The notes: generated by a model from the letters alone, not told the origin. Positions 24,745 through 34,198 are shown, numbered from the stretch's first letter. The stretch: DNA of 38,371 nt from Oscillatoria sp. SIO1A7 (GCA_010672965.1 JAAHFN010000061.1:1-38371); one strand, 5' to 3'. Translations and numbers: made by a program.

Positions 24745-26085
24745 ATGACGACTTTTTTAAAGCCGAATGCTGCGGAAAATAGGGTGGCTTATTTGGCTCG
24801 GTTGTTGGAGCGGGTTGCACCGAAACAAGGACAGGAGGCGTTTTTGAAAGAACTGGGCGATCGCTCTCGGGCAATAGCTCAGGAATTGGCAATCCCCTCT
24901 ACCAAAGAAGAAGAATGGCGCTTCACCGACTTGTCCCCCCTCTTGGAGGTGGATTTCCAAGCAGCAGTGCCCGTAGAGCTAGACCCTATTGCTTTAACAC
25001 AATTTAAGCTGTCGGAAACTGCCGAAAGCAGATTGGTTTTTGTTAATGGAATTTACGCTCCGGAACAGTCATCGGTTGCTGGCTTGCCAGACGGCGTTGT
25101 AGCGGGCAACTTGGCCGCCGTTTCCCAGAAATTTGGGAAAATTAGCGACTATCTGGGCAAGCAACAAGGGGCTCGGGAGGTCTTTACGGCTCTGAATACT
25201 GCTAGCTTGACCGATGCGGCGGTGGTGGTAATTAAGCGAAATGCTGTTATAGATACTCCTATCCATCTGCTGTTTATTTCTACAACTGGTAAAACGGCGA
25301 TCGCAATTCAGCCTCGGATTTTGGTAGTGGCAGAACCGGGAAGCGCTTGCACGTTAATCGAAGAATATGTGGTGGCCGGTAGCGAGTGGTGTCAAGGGGG
25401 AACTAGCCCTTACTTTACTAACTCGGTTGCGGAAATCTGGGTTGGGCAAAATGCTGAGGTAAACCACGCCCGAATCGAGCGAGAGGCGGCTAATGCTTTC
25501 CATATTGGCAAGAGCGCGATCGCCCAAGGAAAAGACAGTCGCTATACCTGCACTGCAATTACCACTGGTGCCAAGATATCGCGACATAATTTAGAGATTT
25601 ATCAAACTGGCGAGGGGACGGATACTACTCTCAATGGTTTAACTGCGATCGCCGGACAACAGCTCGCCGACACTCACAGCGCAGTTATGCTAGCCCATCC
25701 CCACGGTACGGCGCGCCAATTGCATAAATGTATAGTGGACGATCGCGCCCATTCGGTTTTTAATGGTAAAGTCTTCGTCCCCAAAGCCGCCCAACTCACC
25801 GAAGCCAGCCAGCTCAATCGCAATTTGCTCCTATCGCGCAAAGCTCGCGCAGACACAAAACCACAATTAGAAATAGTTGCCGATAACGTCAAATGCACCC
25901 ACGGCGCTACGGTCAGCCAACTCGAAGCAGACGAACTTTTTTATCTGCAAAGTCGCGGCTTAGATCCTATAACTAGCCGGAACTTACTAATTGATGGTTT
26001 TGCTGGCGAGATTCTCCAAAAATTACCCCTAGCCTCTTTAGGGAAAAGACTCTCCCGCTGTATTGCCTGCCGAACCGATATTTAG
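24745..26085 (+). CDS. sufD: Fe-S cluster assembly protein SufD
   Basis: A 446-residue SufB paralogue and third component of the scaffold complex. Features: N-terminal helical region containing TKEEEWRFTDLSPLLE (about 54-69); a beta-helix core; C-terminal KCTHGATVSQLEADELFYLQ-like segment with the conserved CTHG, then LLIDGFAGEIL. It lies one base after sufC and is followed 9 nt later by sufS. Confidence 0.96.
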   Translation: MTTFLKPNAAENRVAYLARLLERVAPKQGQEAFLKELGDRSRAIAQELAIPSTKEEEWRFTDLSPLLEVDFQAAVPVELDPIALTQFKLSETAESRLVFVNGIYAPEQSSVAGLPDGVVAGNLAAVSQKFGKISDYLGKQQGAREVFTALNTASLTDAAVVVIKRNAVIDTPIHLLFISTTGKTAIAIQPRILVVAEPGSACTLIEEYVVAGSEWCQGGTSPYFTNSVAEIWVGQNAEVNHARIEREAANAFHIGKSAIAQGKDSRYTCTAITTGAKISRHNLEIYQTGEGTDTTLNGLTAIAGQQLADTHSAVMLAHPHGTARQLHKCIVDDRAHSVFNGKVFVPKAAQLTEASQLNRNLLLSRKARADTKPQLEIVADNVKCTHGATVSQLEADELFYLQSRGLDPITSRNLLIDGFAGEILQKLPLASLGKRLSRCIACRTDI

Positions 26086-26094
26086 GAGCCAATT

Positions 26095-27357
26095 ATGATA
26101 GTCGCACAAGAAAGAACCCTAGCCCATAGAGTTCGGGCTGACTTCCCGATTTTGCAAGAAGAAGTCAACGGCCAACCCCTGGTTTACCTAGATAACGCCG
26201 CTACATCGCAAAAACCGGAGCAAGTTCTCAAAGCCCTCCGCTCCTACTACGAGCATGACAATGCTAACGTCCATCGAGGAGTCCATACTCTCAGCTCGCG
26301 GGCGACAGATGCTTATGAAGGGGCTAGAGAAAAAATCGCCAACTTTATCAATGCTGCTTCGCCCCAAGAAATTGTCTATACGCGCAATGCCAGCGAGGCT
26401 ATTAATTTAGTGGCCTATACCTGGGGCTGGAAAAACTTGCAACCGGGGGATGAGATTATCCTAACGGTGATGGAACACCACAGCAATCTCGTTCCTTGGC
26501 AAATCATCGCCCAGCGGACGGGTGCAGTATTAAAATTTGTCGAACTGACGGAAACTCAAGAGTTCAATTGGGAACAATATTGCCAATTGCTCTCGGAGAA
26601 AACCAAGCTAGTGGGAGTAGTCCATATTTCTAATACTTTGGGCTGCATTAATCCGGTGCGGGAGATAGTCGCGCAGGCTCGCCGTTACGGAGCTAAAGTT
26701 TTGATTGACGGCTGCCAGAGCGTCCCCCATCTACCCATAGACGTGCAGGAGATAGATTGCGACTGGCTGGTAGCTTCCGGCCACAAGATGTGCGCGGCGA
26801 CTGGGATTGGTTTTCTTTATGGGAAGCTAGATATACTGCGAGAAATGCCTCCTTTTTTGGGGGGCGGAGAGATGATTGCGGATGTATTCCTCGATCGCTC
26901 CACTTATGCGGATTTGCCCCATAAATTTGAAGCCGGTACGCCAGCGATCGGCGAAGCAGTAGCGATCGGTGCGGCAATCGACTATCTCTCCAATATCGGC
27001 ATGGATGCTATTCAAGCTTACGAGCATGAATTAAACGCCTATCTGTTCGAGCAATTAAATAAAATTCCCGAAGTAACTATCTATGGCCCGCAACCAAAAG
27101 CCGATGGCAGCGGCAGAGCGGCTTTAGCATCTTTTACCTGCGGCCAAGTTCATGCCCACGACCTTTCTACTATTTTAGATCGGGCTGGGGTGGCGATTCG
27201 CGCCGGACACCATTGCACCCAACCCCTGCACCGTTATCTCGGCGTCCAGTCTTCTGCCCGAGCGAGCTTGTATTTCTACAACACTCGGGAAGAGATTGAC
27301 GCATTTATTGAAGCTCTCAAAGAGGCGATCGACTTTTTTAGCGAAATATTTGGCTAA
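26095..27357 (+). CDS. sufS: SufS-type cysteine desulfurase
   Basis: A 420-residue PLP enzyme supplying sulfur from cysteine to the SUF scaffold. PLP lysine K231 in [16 protein letters not shown]; catalytic C374 in [11 protein letters not shown], on the short loop typical of group II (SufS) desulfurases; [12 protein letters not shown] and HHSNLVPW as in the family. A ribosome site GGAG precedes the ATG at 26095. No sufE is present in the window, so the sulfur acceptor must be encoded elsewhere. It is the last gene of the cluster; a perfect palindrome starts 7 nt after its stop. Confidence 0.97.
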   Translation: MIVAQERTLAHRVRADFPILQEEVNGQPLVYLDNAATSQKPEQVLKALRSYYEHDNANVHRGVHTLSSRATDAYEGAREKIANFINAASPQEIVYTRNASEAINLVAYTWGWKNLQPGDEIILTVMEHHSNLVPWQIIAQRTGAVLKFVELTETQEFNWEQYCQLLSEKTKLVGVVHISNTLGCINPVREIVAQARRYGAKVLIDGCQSVPHLPIDVQEIDCDWLVASGHKMCAATGIGFLYGKLDILREMPPFLGGGEMIADVFLDRSTYADLPHKFEAGTPAIGEAVAIGAAIDYLSNIGMDAIQAYEHELNAYLFEQLNKIPEVTIYGPQPKADGSGRAALASFTCGQVHAHDLSTILDRAGVAIRAGHHCTQPLHRYLGVQSSARASLYFYNTREEIDAFIEALKEAIDFFSEIFG

Positions 27358-27363
27358 TATTTT

Positions 27364-27401
27364 GATTGTGGATGTTGTCTGTACAGACAACATCCACAAT
27401 C
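27364..27401. repeat. 38-bp perfect palindrome behind sufS
   Basis: Two 19-nt arms, GATTGTGGATGTTGTCTGT and its exact complement, meet with no spacer. In RNA it would form a very stable hairpin but lacks a T-run directly behind it, so it is not a standard intrinsic terminator; A8 follows at 27411. It may stabilise the mRNA end or be a protein-binding site. Confidence 0.9.
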
Positions 27402-27499
27402 CTATAGTTACAAAAAAAATAATAGGCTCCGCTTTCTCTGCCCAGAAAGCGATTCGTTCGTATAAAATTGTTGATGTAGTAAGGTAAAGACGAAATTAT

Positions 27500-27916
27500 A
27501 TGGATAATCTGACTAACAAGAAAATCGTTAAAGATTTTTTTGAAATATACAATAGTAAAAACTATAAAGCTGCATACGAATGTATGGCGGCGGACTATAA
27601 GGATAGGATGCTAACCCAAGTCACAAGGGTAGAGCATGCGATCGAAATATTGAAGGCAACTCATCAAGCATTTCCAGATATCCAAGTTATTATTCGCGAG
27701 CTAATCGAGGAAGGCGATAAAGTTGTCTTTCGAGGTCAGTTTACAGGCACCCATTTAGGTGAATTTGCTGGTATCGCTGCCACTGGGGCTAAAGTTGACT
27801 TTGAAGCTTTAGAAATATTTAGAGTTGAAAATGGAAAAATTGCAGAATCTTGGGGATATTGGCCGATGGACGTAATTACGAGTCAGATTCAGGGTTCGGG
27901 AAGTGCTTATTCATAA
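27500..27916 (+). CDS. SnoaL-like / ester cyclase family protein
   Basis: A 138-residue soluble protein of the SnoaL-like alpha+beta barrel (NTF2-like) fold: N-terminal helix KKIVKDFFEIYNSKNY, then GDKVVFRGQFTGTHLGEFAGI and a C-terminal FRVENGKIAESWGYWP strand, the standard family signature. Such proteins range from polyketide cyclases to proteins of unknown activity, and the substrate cannot be predicted. The ATG at 27500 gives a normal N-terminus. The gene is AT-richer than the suf genes upstream and converges on the gtrA-like gene, with a shared hairpin between them. Confidence 0.85.
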   Translation: MDNLTNKKIVKDFFEIYNSKNYKAAYECMAADYKDRMLTQVTRVEHAIEILKATHQAFPDIQVIIRELIEEGDKVVFRGQFTGTHLGEFAGIAATGAKVDFEALEIFRVENGKIAESWGYWPMDVITSQIQGSGSAYS

Positions 27917-27922
27917 GTGAAA

Positions 27923-27968
27923 AGTGAAAAGTGAAAAGTAAATCGAAGCCGTCTTTTCACTTTTCACT
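27923..27968. terminator. convergent hairpin between SnoaL-like and GtrA-like genes
   Basis: Arms AGTGAAAAGTGAAAAG (27923-27938) and CTTTTCACTTTTCACT (27953-27968) are perfect complements around a 14-nt loop. They lie between two convergent genes, the right arm overlapping the minus-strand stop codon. There is no long T-run, so it may act as a weak bidirectional terminator or an mRNA-protecting hairpin. Confidence 0.65.
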
Positions 27969-28431
27969 CTTCACTGTTCGCTTCAGAAAGTGATTCTATT
28001 TCTTGGCTGGTTTTGTCGCTTTTAAAAACAATGCGATCGTTCATAATATAATTTAATGCTGCACCGGACAAGCCTCCAGCCAATGTATTGATTTTAGGAT
28101 CGATACTAAAATAGTCTAAAAAGGGAAATATAAAAATGATTCTAGCTGCGATCGCGCTTCCTGCGGCCAGATGAAATAGAGGAATTTCTTTCAGGAAAAT
28201 TTTGTTAATATTCCATTCTCCGTCAGTCCAGATCCAAAGGCGGTAAATGAAAAAACTCAATATAACGGAAAGTTCTATTGCAAGAGCATTAGCTACATTG
28301 TGCAGCAGAATCGTATCCCATCCCCACCAGTCAACCATTATAAAAATCAAGACTATATTGAAGCCAGTTACGATACCGCCTCCGATCGCGAATTTGAAAA
28401 TTTTTTGATAAAGTAGGTTTTCTTGCTGCAC
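27964..28431 (-). CDS. GtrA-like membrane protein
   Basis: A 155-residue protein with four predicted membrane segments (about 12-32, 42-62, 82-102, 115-130) and family hallmarks: KFAIGGGIVTGFNIVL at the start, ELSVILSFFIYRLWIW in the middle and GAALNYIMNDRIVF near the end. GtrA-like proteins are thought to move lipid-linked sugars across the membrane for surface glycan decoration. The acidic tail (QEIESLSEANSEE) is variable. It is the last gene of the minus-strand surface set, 256 bp after the membrane protein gene. Confidence 0.88.
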   Translation of the reverse strand: MQQENLLYQKIFKFAIGGGIVTGFNIVLIFIMVDWWGWDTILLHNVANALAIELSVILSFFIYRLWIWTDGEWNINKIFLKEIPLFHLAAGSAIAARIIFIFPFLDYFSIDPKINTLAGGLSGAALNYIMNDRIVFKSDKTSQEIESLSEANSEE

Positions 28432-28512
28432 TTAATTACTCCACAGCGTTAGTTTTACTTTTGCCATGCAATCGGCAATTGCAGAATGCTCGACCTCAAA
28501 AATTTAACTGCC

Positions 28513-28568
28513 CCGTAGGATTTTATCCGTAGGATTTTACCCGTAGGACAGGCGAGACGCCTGTCCTA
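28513..28568. repeat. 14-bp tandem repeat and hairpin upstream of the GtrA-like gene
   Basis: CCGTAGGATTTTAT / CCGTAGGATTTTAC tandem units, then TAGGACAGGC (28544-28553) and GCCTGTCCTA (28559-28568), a perfect 10-bp stem with a 5-nt loop. It lies between two minus-strand genes. Confidence 0.7.
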
Positions 28569-28580
28569 TCCGCATATTAT

Positions 28581-28690
28581 TATAGCATTACGCATTAAGT
28601 TAGGATAATTCAAAATTTATCAAAGCTATAATAGGTAATGCTCGTAAAGCTGACTGCTTAAAGCTGATTGCTGAAAGCTCTTTAGCATTA
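28581..28690. repeat. family D element, copy 4 (degenerate)
   Basis: Starts TATAGCATTACGCATTAAGT, as in the other D copies, and runs through GCTGACTGC-type words to CTTTAGCATTA, overlapping the stop of the membrane protein gene. The right end is poorly defined. Confidence 0.45.
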
Positions 28691-30298
28691 TTCCTCTGAC
28701 TCTCTAGTATATACGATAAAACCAGATAACTCTCGAATTTCAATTTTACGAGTAAATTCAGGTAAATAATGCAGATAGAACTTTCCTTGATCTCCTAGTG
28801 TATCGGCCCAACTTGGTATAGCGATCGCAGTAAAGTTCTCAGGAAGGTAAGCCAGAAAATCCTCTTTGCTAATAGGGAAGCCGGCTAAGTAGCGATCGAA
28901 CGGACCAGAATCAATATGATAGAGTTTATTTTCTGCCATGAGAACCGATAAAGGATGCCAGGGAAAATAAACCTTGCCCGGATTTTCCTTGCTATATTCA
29001 TACACCACTTGATGAACGTTGTTATTCAAAAAATGAGGCAACGTTTTCTGAATGTAAGGAATTGGCAGATTGACATTATATACTGTCAAAACCATGACCA
29101 GACCTAGCAACCAGTTTTTTCCAATACGTTGCAAAGTTTCTTGACCTGATTCTATAGATGAGCTTGATGCTTGTTTCAATAAAACTAGATTAGCGGCAAG
29201 AGTTAAAAAATACACCACATACATTCCATTAGCATCTCCCCCAGATTTTACTTTGCCTAATAAAGAAGTAGGAAGAAAAAACAAACCAACAATAACAAAT
29301 AAAAGCCAAGTATTTTCTTCGAGCCATGTTTTTAGCTTGGCAAAATCATTGGGTATAGTAAATAGAACCCAAAAGCTCACTATAACAGCTTGCAAAAGAC
29401 AATAGCCTACTAATTGTTTCAATGCTGATAGAAAGAGTTCTATTTTATCTGATAGCAGCACTGATATTGACAAATCGTCGGTAGCCCAAGGATGATGACT
29501 TGGAATTGTAATCATATTAAACCATAAGGCTTGGGGATTGAAAGCAACGATTAAAATACTAGAGATAACTATGCCGCTGACTAACAAACAAGCTAAATAG
29601 CGTTTGAAAATTTTCAGATCGCAAACCAGATATATATATAGTGGTAAAGAAACCAGTATTGGTACGGCAATTTGCTTTGACCAGACCGCTAAAATTGCTA
29701 AAACAGCACTTGCTAGCAATTTGATTAAAGGAATTTCATTTTTATTTTTTTCCTTGTAAATAACAATACAAGCTAATGCTGAAAATCCCAAAGCAGGACA
29801 ATCAGCACAAATCCTAAAAGCATCATAATATAATGTTCTTATATCCGTGGTAAATAAGAAAAAGGCAATTAGGGCAAGTACGGATAAAGATAATCTTTTT
29901 TTGTCTTGCCAATTTTCACCTATATACAACCAAATTACGGGAGTAAAGAAAATGATTAGGGAGATTAATTTGCCTATAATCAGGGCAAATGTGGGAGAAT
30001 TAGCGATCGCAGCAGGTAGGTAAGCCAAGGCAAGCATAGGACCATACATATCGCTAATTAAGGGTCCTACACTATCTTCAGGATTATACAAGTTAAACTT
30101 ATATTTGAGAAAGAATGCCATACTCAGGCGATCGGCATTCCACTCAGGCATTGACGATGTATATTGCCCCGGTGCAGCAAAATTATCTAGAATAAAATGA
30201 TAAACCAAGAGGACAATACAAAACAGTCCAGATATTATCGATGTATATAAGATTAAATTGTCTTGTGAAAACTTACTATTTTTCAGGCTTGATGACAT
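28688..30298 (-). CDS. multi-pass membrane protein, possible GT-C type glycosyltransferase
   Basis: A 536-residue protein with about ten membrane segments between residues 20 and 420 and a soluble C-terminal region of about 110 residues (FPWHPLSVLMAENKLYHIDSG). The layout, with a long first external loop (ADRLSMAFFLKYKFNLYNPEDS) and a soluble tail, resembles GT-C fold enzymes using polyprenyl-linked sugars, but I see no diagnostic motif, so the function is inferred from layout and from neighbouring GT4, sulfotransferase and GtrA-like genes. The ATG at 30298 is preferred, with GGGAGAG about 10 nt upstream; a GTG lies three codons earlier. Confidence 0.75.
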   Translation of the reverse strand: MSSSLKNSKFSQDNLILYTSIISGLFCIVLLVYHFILDNFAAPGQYTSSMPEWNADRLSMAFFLKYKFNLYNPEDSVGPLISDMYGPMLALAYLPAAIANSPTFALIIGKLISLIIFFTPVIWLYIGENWQDKKRLSLSVLALIAFFLFTTDIRTLYYDAFRICADCPALGFSALACIVIYKEKNKNEIPLIKLLASAVLAILAVWSKQIAVPILVSLPLYIYLVCDLKIFKRYLACLLVSGIVISSILIVAFNPQALWFNMITIPSHHPWATDDLSISVLLSDKIELFLSALKQLVGYCLLQAVIVSFWVLFTIPNDFAKLKTWLEENTWLLFVIVGLFFLPTSLLGKVKSGGDANGMYVVYFLTLAANLVLLKQASSSSIESGQETLQRIGKNWLLGLVMVLTVYNVNLPIPYIQKTLPHFLNNNVHQVVYEYSKENPGKVYFPWHPLSVLMAENKLYHIDSGPFDRYLAGFPISKEDFLAYLPENFTAIAIPSWADTLGDQGKFYLHYLPEFTRKIEIRELSGFIVYTRESEE

Positions 30299-30408
30299 AT
30301 TTTGCACTCTCCCATCGAACAGTTAACAACATCTTCAAAATCTCTTTTACTGCCTAGCATCCATATTCATAGCCAAACATATATTCTGCAAAATTGAACC
30401 GATACCAA

Positions 30409-30561
30409 TAAAGCATTTCTCAAATAAGTGTAATGAACGAAGCGTAGGGGCGTAGGGGCGACAGCATCCCCAAGACAATCTCGGCCTTGAAACGACAACC
30501 CCCGCATTGGGATGCTTCGCCCGAGATAGCCTAACTCACATCAAGCGCGAGAAATGCTATA
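30409..30561. mobile_element. family A MITE-like element, copy 3
   Basis: 153 bp from TAAAGCATTTCTCAAATAAG to GCGCGAGAAATGCTATA. Both ends carry the variant GCATTTCTC, so the two ends match each other better than they match copy 1. The core word GTAGGGGC is tandemly doubled (30444-30459). Located between the sulfotransferase and the membrane protein genes. Confidence 0.78.
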
Positions 30562-30580
30562 GAAGTAAATTTATGGTTAT

Positions 30581-31432
30581 CTAATTTGATTCTCTTAGAT
30601 CGATTTTGGTTAAGTCATATAACAAATTTAAATCTTCCTCATATTTTTTCATCAGTGTTGCCCTAATCTCTGGGTCTATAGGTTGAGTCTCCGTTTTATT
30701 CAATGACAATAAAAAACCTAGATATTTTCTATATTCTCTGGGTAGTTTGCGATGCAATATTTGTAGTGGTAAAAAGCGCACCCCATATCCCTTATGTTTA
30801 TCTCCTGGCTTCAAGGCATAATTTGCATCCACCTCCAAAAAAGTTAGAATATTTTTGATGCTTTCTTCAAAATGACTTTTTAAGCTATCGAGCGTAATTA
30901 TGTGAAATTGCTCTTTATCAAACAAGTCAAAATATCTTTGAATTTGTTCTCCAAATAGCCCCGAGCGAAAATAAAGAAAATGATAAAAATATTGATGTTT
31001 TTCTTTAAAATCTTTAGAATTCAATCTTTTATCTTCAGCAAGCAGGGCTCGTTCAAAAGTATTATGATGTTCGTGCCCATATCGTCTCAAGTTTAAATAC
31101 ATGGAATAAGCTCTATCTGCTGGATTTCTTAAAGTAACTATGAATTTCGCATCGGGAAAGAGTCCTTTAAGTATTCGCGGAGAAGTTGGATCCGGAAGGT
31201 AATTAGGAGAAGCCTCCCCTATTCTTTTTTCAGCCTTAACATCATCAAATAGCTCAAAATATTTTGCAGTCCCATTAATATGTTTGTCAAAATGATAGGA
31301 TAAAAATGAAGGCTCTTTCTCTATAGGGAAGAAAATATCGGGATGCTCGGTCAAAGTATTATACAGGAAGGTAGTGCCAGATTTTGCAGCACCGAGTATA
31401 AAAAAGTTAGGTTTTACGATGGGCTCGATCAT
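30581..31432 (-). CDS. sulfotransferase-domain protein
   Basis: A 283-residue PAPS-dependent sulfotransferase-like enzyme. The 5'-phosphosulfate loop is GAAKSGTTFLYNTL (14-27); the 3'-phosphate segment is LRNPADRAYSMY (101-112, R102 and S110); a C-terminal segment near 218 has PGDKHKGYG. The fold resembles heparan-type and cytosolic sulfotransferases. The gene is AT-rich and follows the GT4 gene, so a sulfated surface polysaccharide or glycolipid is a reasonable inference; the acceptor is unknown. Its first codons are part of a 70-bp tandem duplication with the end of the preceding gene. Confidence 0.9.
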   Translation of the reverse strand: MIEPIVKPNFFILGAAKSGTTFLYNTLTEHPDIFFPIEKEPSFLSYHFDKHINGTAKYFELFDDVKAEKRIGEASPNYLPDPTSPRILKGLFPDAKFIVTLRNPADRAYSMYLNLRRYGHEHHNTFERALLAEDKRLNSKDFKEKHQYFYHFLYFRSGLFGEQIQRYFDLFDKEQFHIITLDSLKSHFEESIKNILTFLEVDANYALKPGDKHKGYGVRFLPLQILHRKLPREYRKYLGFLLSLNKTETQPIDPEIRATLMKKYEEDLNLLYDLTKIDLRESN

Positions 31433-31560
31433 AATTGTTCTTGGTGATTTTTTATTGCCTGTTGGTACGTTTCAGGAATTCTTGTATAATGGGCTCTATC
31501 GTAATTCTTCTTGGTTATTTTTTATTGCTTCTTGGTACGTTTCAGAAATTCTTGTACATA
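31421..31560. repeat. 70-bp tandem duplication across a gene junction
   Basis: Unit 1 (31421-31490) and unit 2 (31491-31560) match at 60 of 70 positions by eye. Each contains the end of the GT4 gene (RTKKQ and stop region) and the start of the sulfotransferase gene (complement GGGCTC(G/T)ATC). Only unit 1 supplies the working ATG and only unit 2 the working GT4 end; the other parts have decayed. Confidence 0.85.
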
Positions 31561-32721
31561 AAGGTTTTCCAAAGCTAGCATTTTATTTTGAATGCTATAT
31601 TCTTTAGCAGAAGCTAATCCATTTGCTGCTATTTTTTTTCTTAATGACTCATCATTTAACAAAGCTAGGATTCCTTCGGCAATTTGTTCGCTATTTTGAT
31701 AATCAACAACCCAAGCATTTTCTTTGTGTTTGGCATATTCATGGACAATCCCCGATAGCGTAATTACTGTAGGAAGTCCCGATAACATTGCATCAACATA
31801 GACTTGTCCAAATGCTTCTCTAATTGGACTAATGGGGACGTGAACGAATATATCAAATAGTCGAAACAGGGCAAAAAGATCCTCTTCAAAATAAATTTCA
31901 ACATAACTATCAGCAGGTAATTCTGACAGCTTTTCGACTATATTCATCGCGTCTCTCGATGGAGGAGCATTTATACTATCTTTTGTTATTTTTTGGAACT
32001 GTTCTTTTATGTTTGCTGTATCTGTATGAGTTCCTGCTAATACTAAAAGGGCATTAGGGTAAACCTCTCGTACCTTTTTAAATGCTTCAATCGTATATTC
32101 TATTCCCTTCCATTCGACATACCTTGCCGCTACACCAACGATTGGGCCAGTGTGCCCCTTGAGATATTTGTCTTGAAGTTTTTTAATTCTTTCGGTATCT
32201 ATATTTTCATACTCTGTAATATCGAATCCACTGGGAATTTTGCTTATTTTATGTTCCGGTACGCCGTCTGAAATCATCCCTGCTTTTACATGGTCGGTGA
32301 CGGCAATAGCGTTGGTTGCAAATTCCCAAATTAATTCATATTTACTGCGATCGTGGCGTTTCCATTTTATCCCCGGATGTTCCCTGGTATAAACCCTTAC
32401 GGGGACATTGGCATAATAAGCAGCTTGCAATCCTGCTATATGTCCGGCAAACCAACGGGTATGTACTATGTCTGTTTTGTTTTCTATTAAGCGATCGTAA
32501 ATAAATTTTACTACTTCGGGGGTCTTTGTATAATCATTGTAAGAAGTAGTTGTATAAGGAATGTTCATACTTTCTAGAAAATCAATGATGGGATCGCCTT
32601 GATTCAAGATGATGTAATCTATATCAAATAACGAGCGATCGCTATATTTTGCAACCCATTCAAACTGAACCCAACGGATGTGATGGGTAAAGATATAGGT
32701 AAGCTTTATTTTTCGTTCCAT
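31522..32721 (-). CDS. family 4 type glycosyltransferase
   Basis: A 399-residue GT-B fold enzyme. The C-terminal half has the nucleotide-sugar site: VGVAARYVEWKGIEYTIEAF (about 205-224), LVLAGTHTD, and EAFGQVYVDAMLSGLPTV with the E-x7-E/D arrangement typical of GT4. The N-terminal half carries HTRWFAGHIAGLQAAY. It would transfer a sugar in surface glycan synthesis; donor and acceptor cannot be predicted. First of the minus-strand set GT4, sulfotransferase, membrane protein, GtrA-like. The end of the gene is duplicated downstream. Confidence 0.92.
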   Translation of the reverse strand: MERKIKLTYIFTHHIRWVQFEWVAKYSDRSLFDIDYIILNQGDPIIDFLESMNIPYTTTSYNDYTKTPEVVKFIYDRLIENKTDIVHTRWFAGHIAGLQAAYYANVPVRVYTREHPGIKWKRHDRSKYELIWEFATNAIAVTDHVKAGMISDGVPEHKISKIPSGFDITEYENIDTERIKKLQDKYLKGHTGPIVGVAARYVEWKGIEYTIEAFKKVREVYPNALLVLAGTHTDTANIKEQFQKITKDSINAPPSRDAMNIVEKLSELPADSYVEIYFEEDLFALFRLFDIFVHVPISPIREAFGQVYVDAMLSGLPTVITLSGIVHEYAKHKENAWVVDYQNSEQIAEGILALLNDESLRKKIAANGLASAKEYSIQNKMLALENLYVQEFLKRTKKQ

Positions 32722-33072
32722 ATTTTATAATTCCGCCTTATTGATTCCTTATAATACCATAAATAATAGCAACAATAATAACGTTAATTATTGCTTAATT
32801 TTTCAATGTTTAATCTAAACCTGAATTGACGCCATTAAATGGACCATGTAAAACGATTGAATTTATTTGCTGCCTTCAAATTATAGAGTCAGTTTTTAAC
32901 GCTTGTAAACCCAAAAACCTATTTTTTTGTAAATTTTATTTCTAGGCTGAAGTTACCTCGCCTTTGGTAGCGCCTTAAGACAGATACAGGACCTAATCCA
33001 TAACCTTAGCAAATAATGGTCCAATAGGCGGGAGCGGACTTCCTTTGGGTTCGTAAATTTCCTCACTAAGGT
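32722..33072. other. AT-rich gap without a gene
   Basis: A 351-bp spacer upstream of the GT4 gene and downstream of the aldo/keto reductase gene, both on the minus strand. It is AT-rich (32740-32950), so a promoter for the surface-glycan set is likely here; I could not define one. None of the element families is seen in it. Confidence 0.5.
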
Positions 33073-34110
33073 TTAAGCTGTTGGGTTGGGATAACGACGA
33101 TGAATTCGCTCGATTTCAGTTAAAATTTCCTGACTTAAATCAATGTCAACACTGCTTAAGTTTTCTTCTATTTGTTTTATTTTGGTGGAGCCAACAATGG
33201 TACTGGCCACAAACCAGCGAGAGCTGACATAAGCTAAGGCTAACTGTGCTGGCGTAATTCCCTGTTTGCGAGCTAAATTAACATAGCTTTCTGTTGCTTT
33301 GTCGATATTATCGCGATCGTAATGAGAGTACATTCCTCCAAATAATTCTAAACGGGAGTCTTTGGGAGTTTCCGAGAGATATTTACCCGTTAGAAAACCA
33401 AAGGCTAAGGGATTATAAGCTAGCAATCCTATATTATTCAAATGGCACACTTCAGCTAGATTAATATGAAAATTACGGTTAAATAGGCTAAACCCATTTT
33501 GAATGGAAACAATTTTTGGTAAATTAAACTGTTTGGCGGCGTGACAGAATTCACAAACTCCCCAAGAAGTTTCGTTACTTACACCTAAATAACGAATTTT
33601 ACCAGCTTTGATTAAGTCGGCAAAAACTTCTAGCTGTTCGGCAATGGGTATGGTGTCTCGCTGGCGCTCGGGCTCGTAATCGGGATCGCCAAAGAGAGGA
33701 ACGTAGCGATCGGGCCAATGAATTTGGTATAAGTCAATATAATCAGTTTGCAAGCGTTTAAGGCTTGATTCTAATGCTTCGGTGACATTAGCTTTATCGA
33801 TGCGATGTTGTCCATTTCTAATCCAAGTTAGTTGGGAATTTACTCCCGCTACTTTTGTGGCGATAATCAATTTATCCCGTTGCTGCTTAGCCAACCAGTC
33901 TCCAATATATTCTTCGGTGATGCCAAGAGTTTCAGTTTTATTAGGAAAAGGATAGGTTTCAGAAGTATCAATAAAGTTGACTCCCTGAGAAACCATATAA
34001 TCTAAATGTTGTCGAGCCTCTTCTTTTGTATTTTGATAGCCGTAGGTCATAGTTCCTACGCAAATTTCAGATACAAGTAAGTCACTATCACCTAGTTGCT
34101 TGTATTTCAT
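33073..34110 (-). CDS. aldo/keto reductase
   Basis: A 345-residue NADPH-dependent oxidoreductase of the Tas-like/AKR group. Catalytic tetrad visible: D48 and Y53 in FIDTSETYPFP, K86 in IIATKV and H131 in YQIHWPDRY. The C-terminal cofactor segment STIVGSTKIKQIEENLSSVD (about 310-330) is present. Length matches Tas-type members (about 345). Substrate unknown. The ATG at 34110 gives MKYKQLGDSDLLVSEICVGTM, a normal start. Confidence 0.93.
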   Translation of the reverse strand: MKYKQLGDSDLLVSEICVGTMTYGYQNTKEEARQHLDYMVSQGVNFIDTSETYPFPNKTETLGITEEYIGDWLAKQQRDKLIIATKVAGVNSQLTWIRNGQHRIDKANVTEALESSLKRLQTDYIDLYQIHWPDRYVPLFGDPDYEPERQRDTIPIAEQLEVFADLIKAGKIRYLGVSNETSWGVCEFCHAAKQFNLPKIVSIQNGFSLFNRNFHINLAEVCHLNNIGLLAYNPLAFGFLTGKYLSETPKDSRLELFGGMYSHYDRDNIDKATESYVNLARKQGITPAQLALAYVSSRWFVASTIVGSTKIKQIEENLSSVDIDLSQEILTEIERIHRRYPNPTA

Positions 34111-34198
34111 TGTTTATTCTATTGTTAAGTCAGGTAGCTAGTTATACCAGTCAGCTATTAGCAGTCAGCAGTCAGCCTTCAGCCAAATTATTGCTAAT

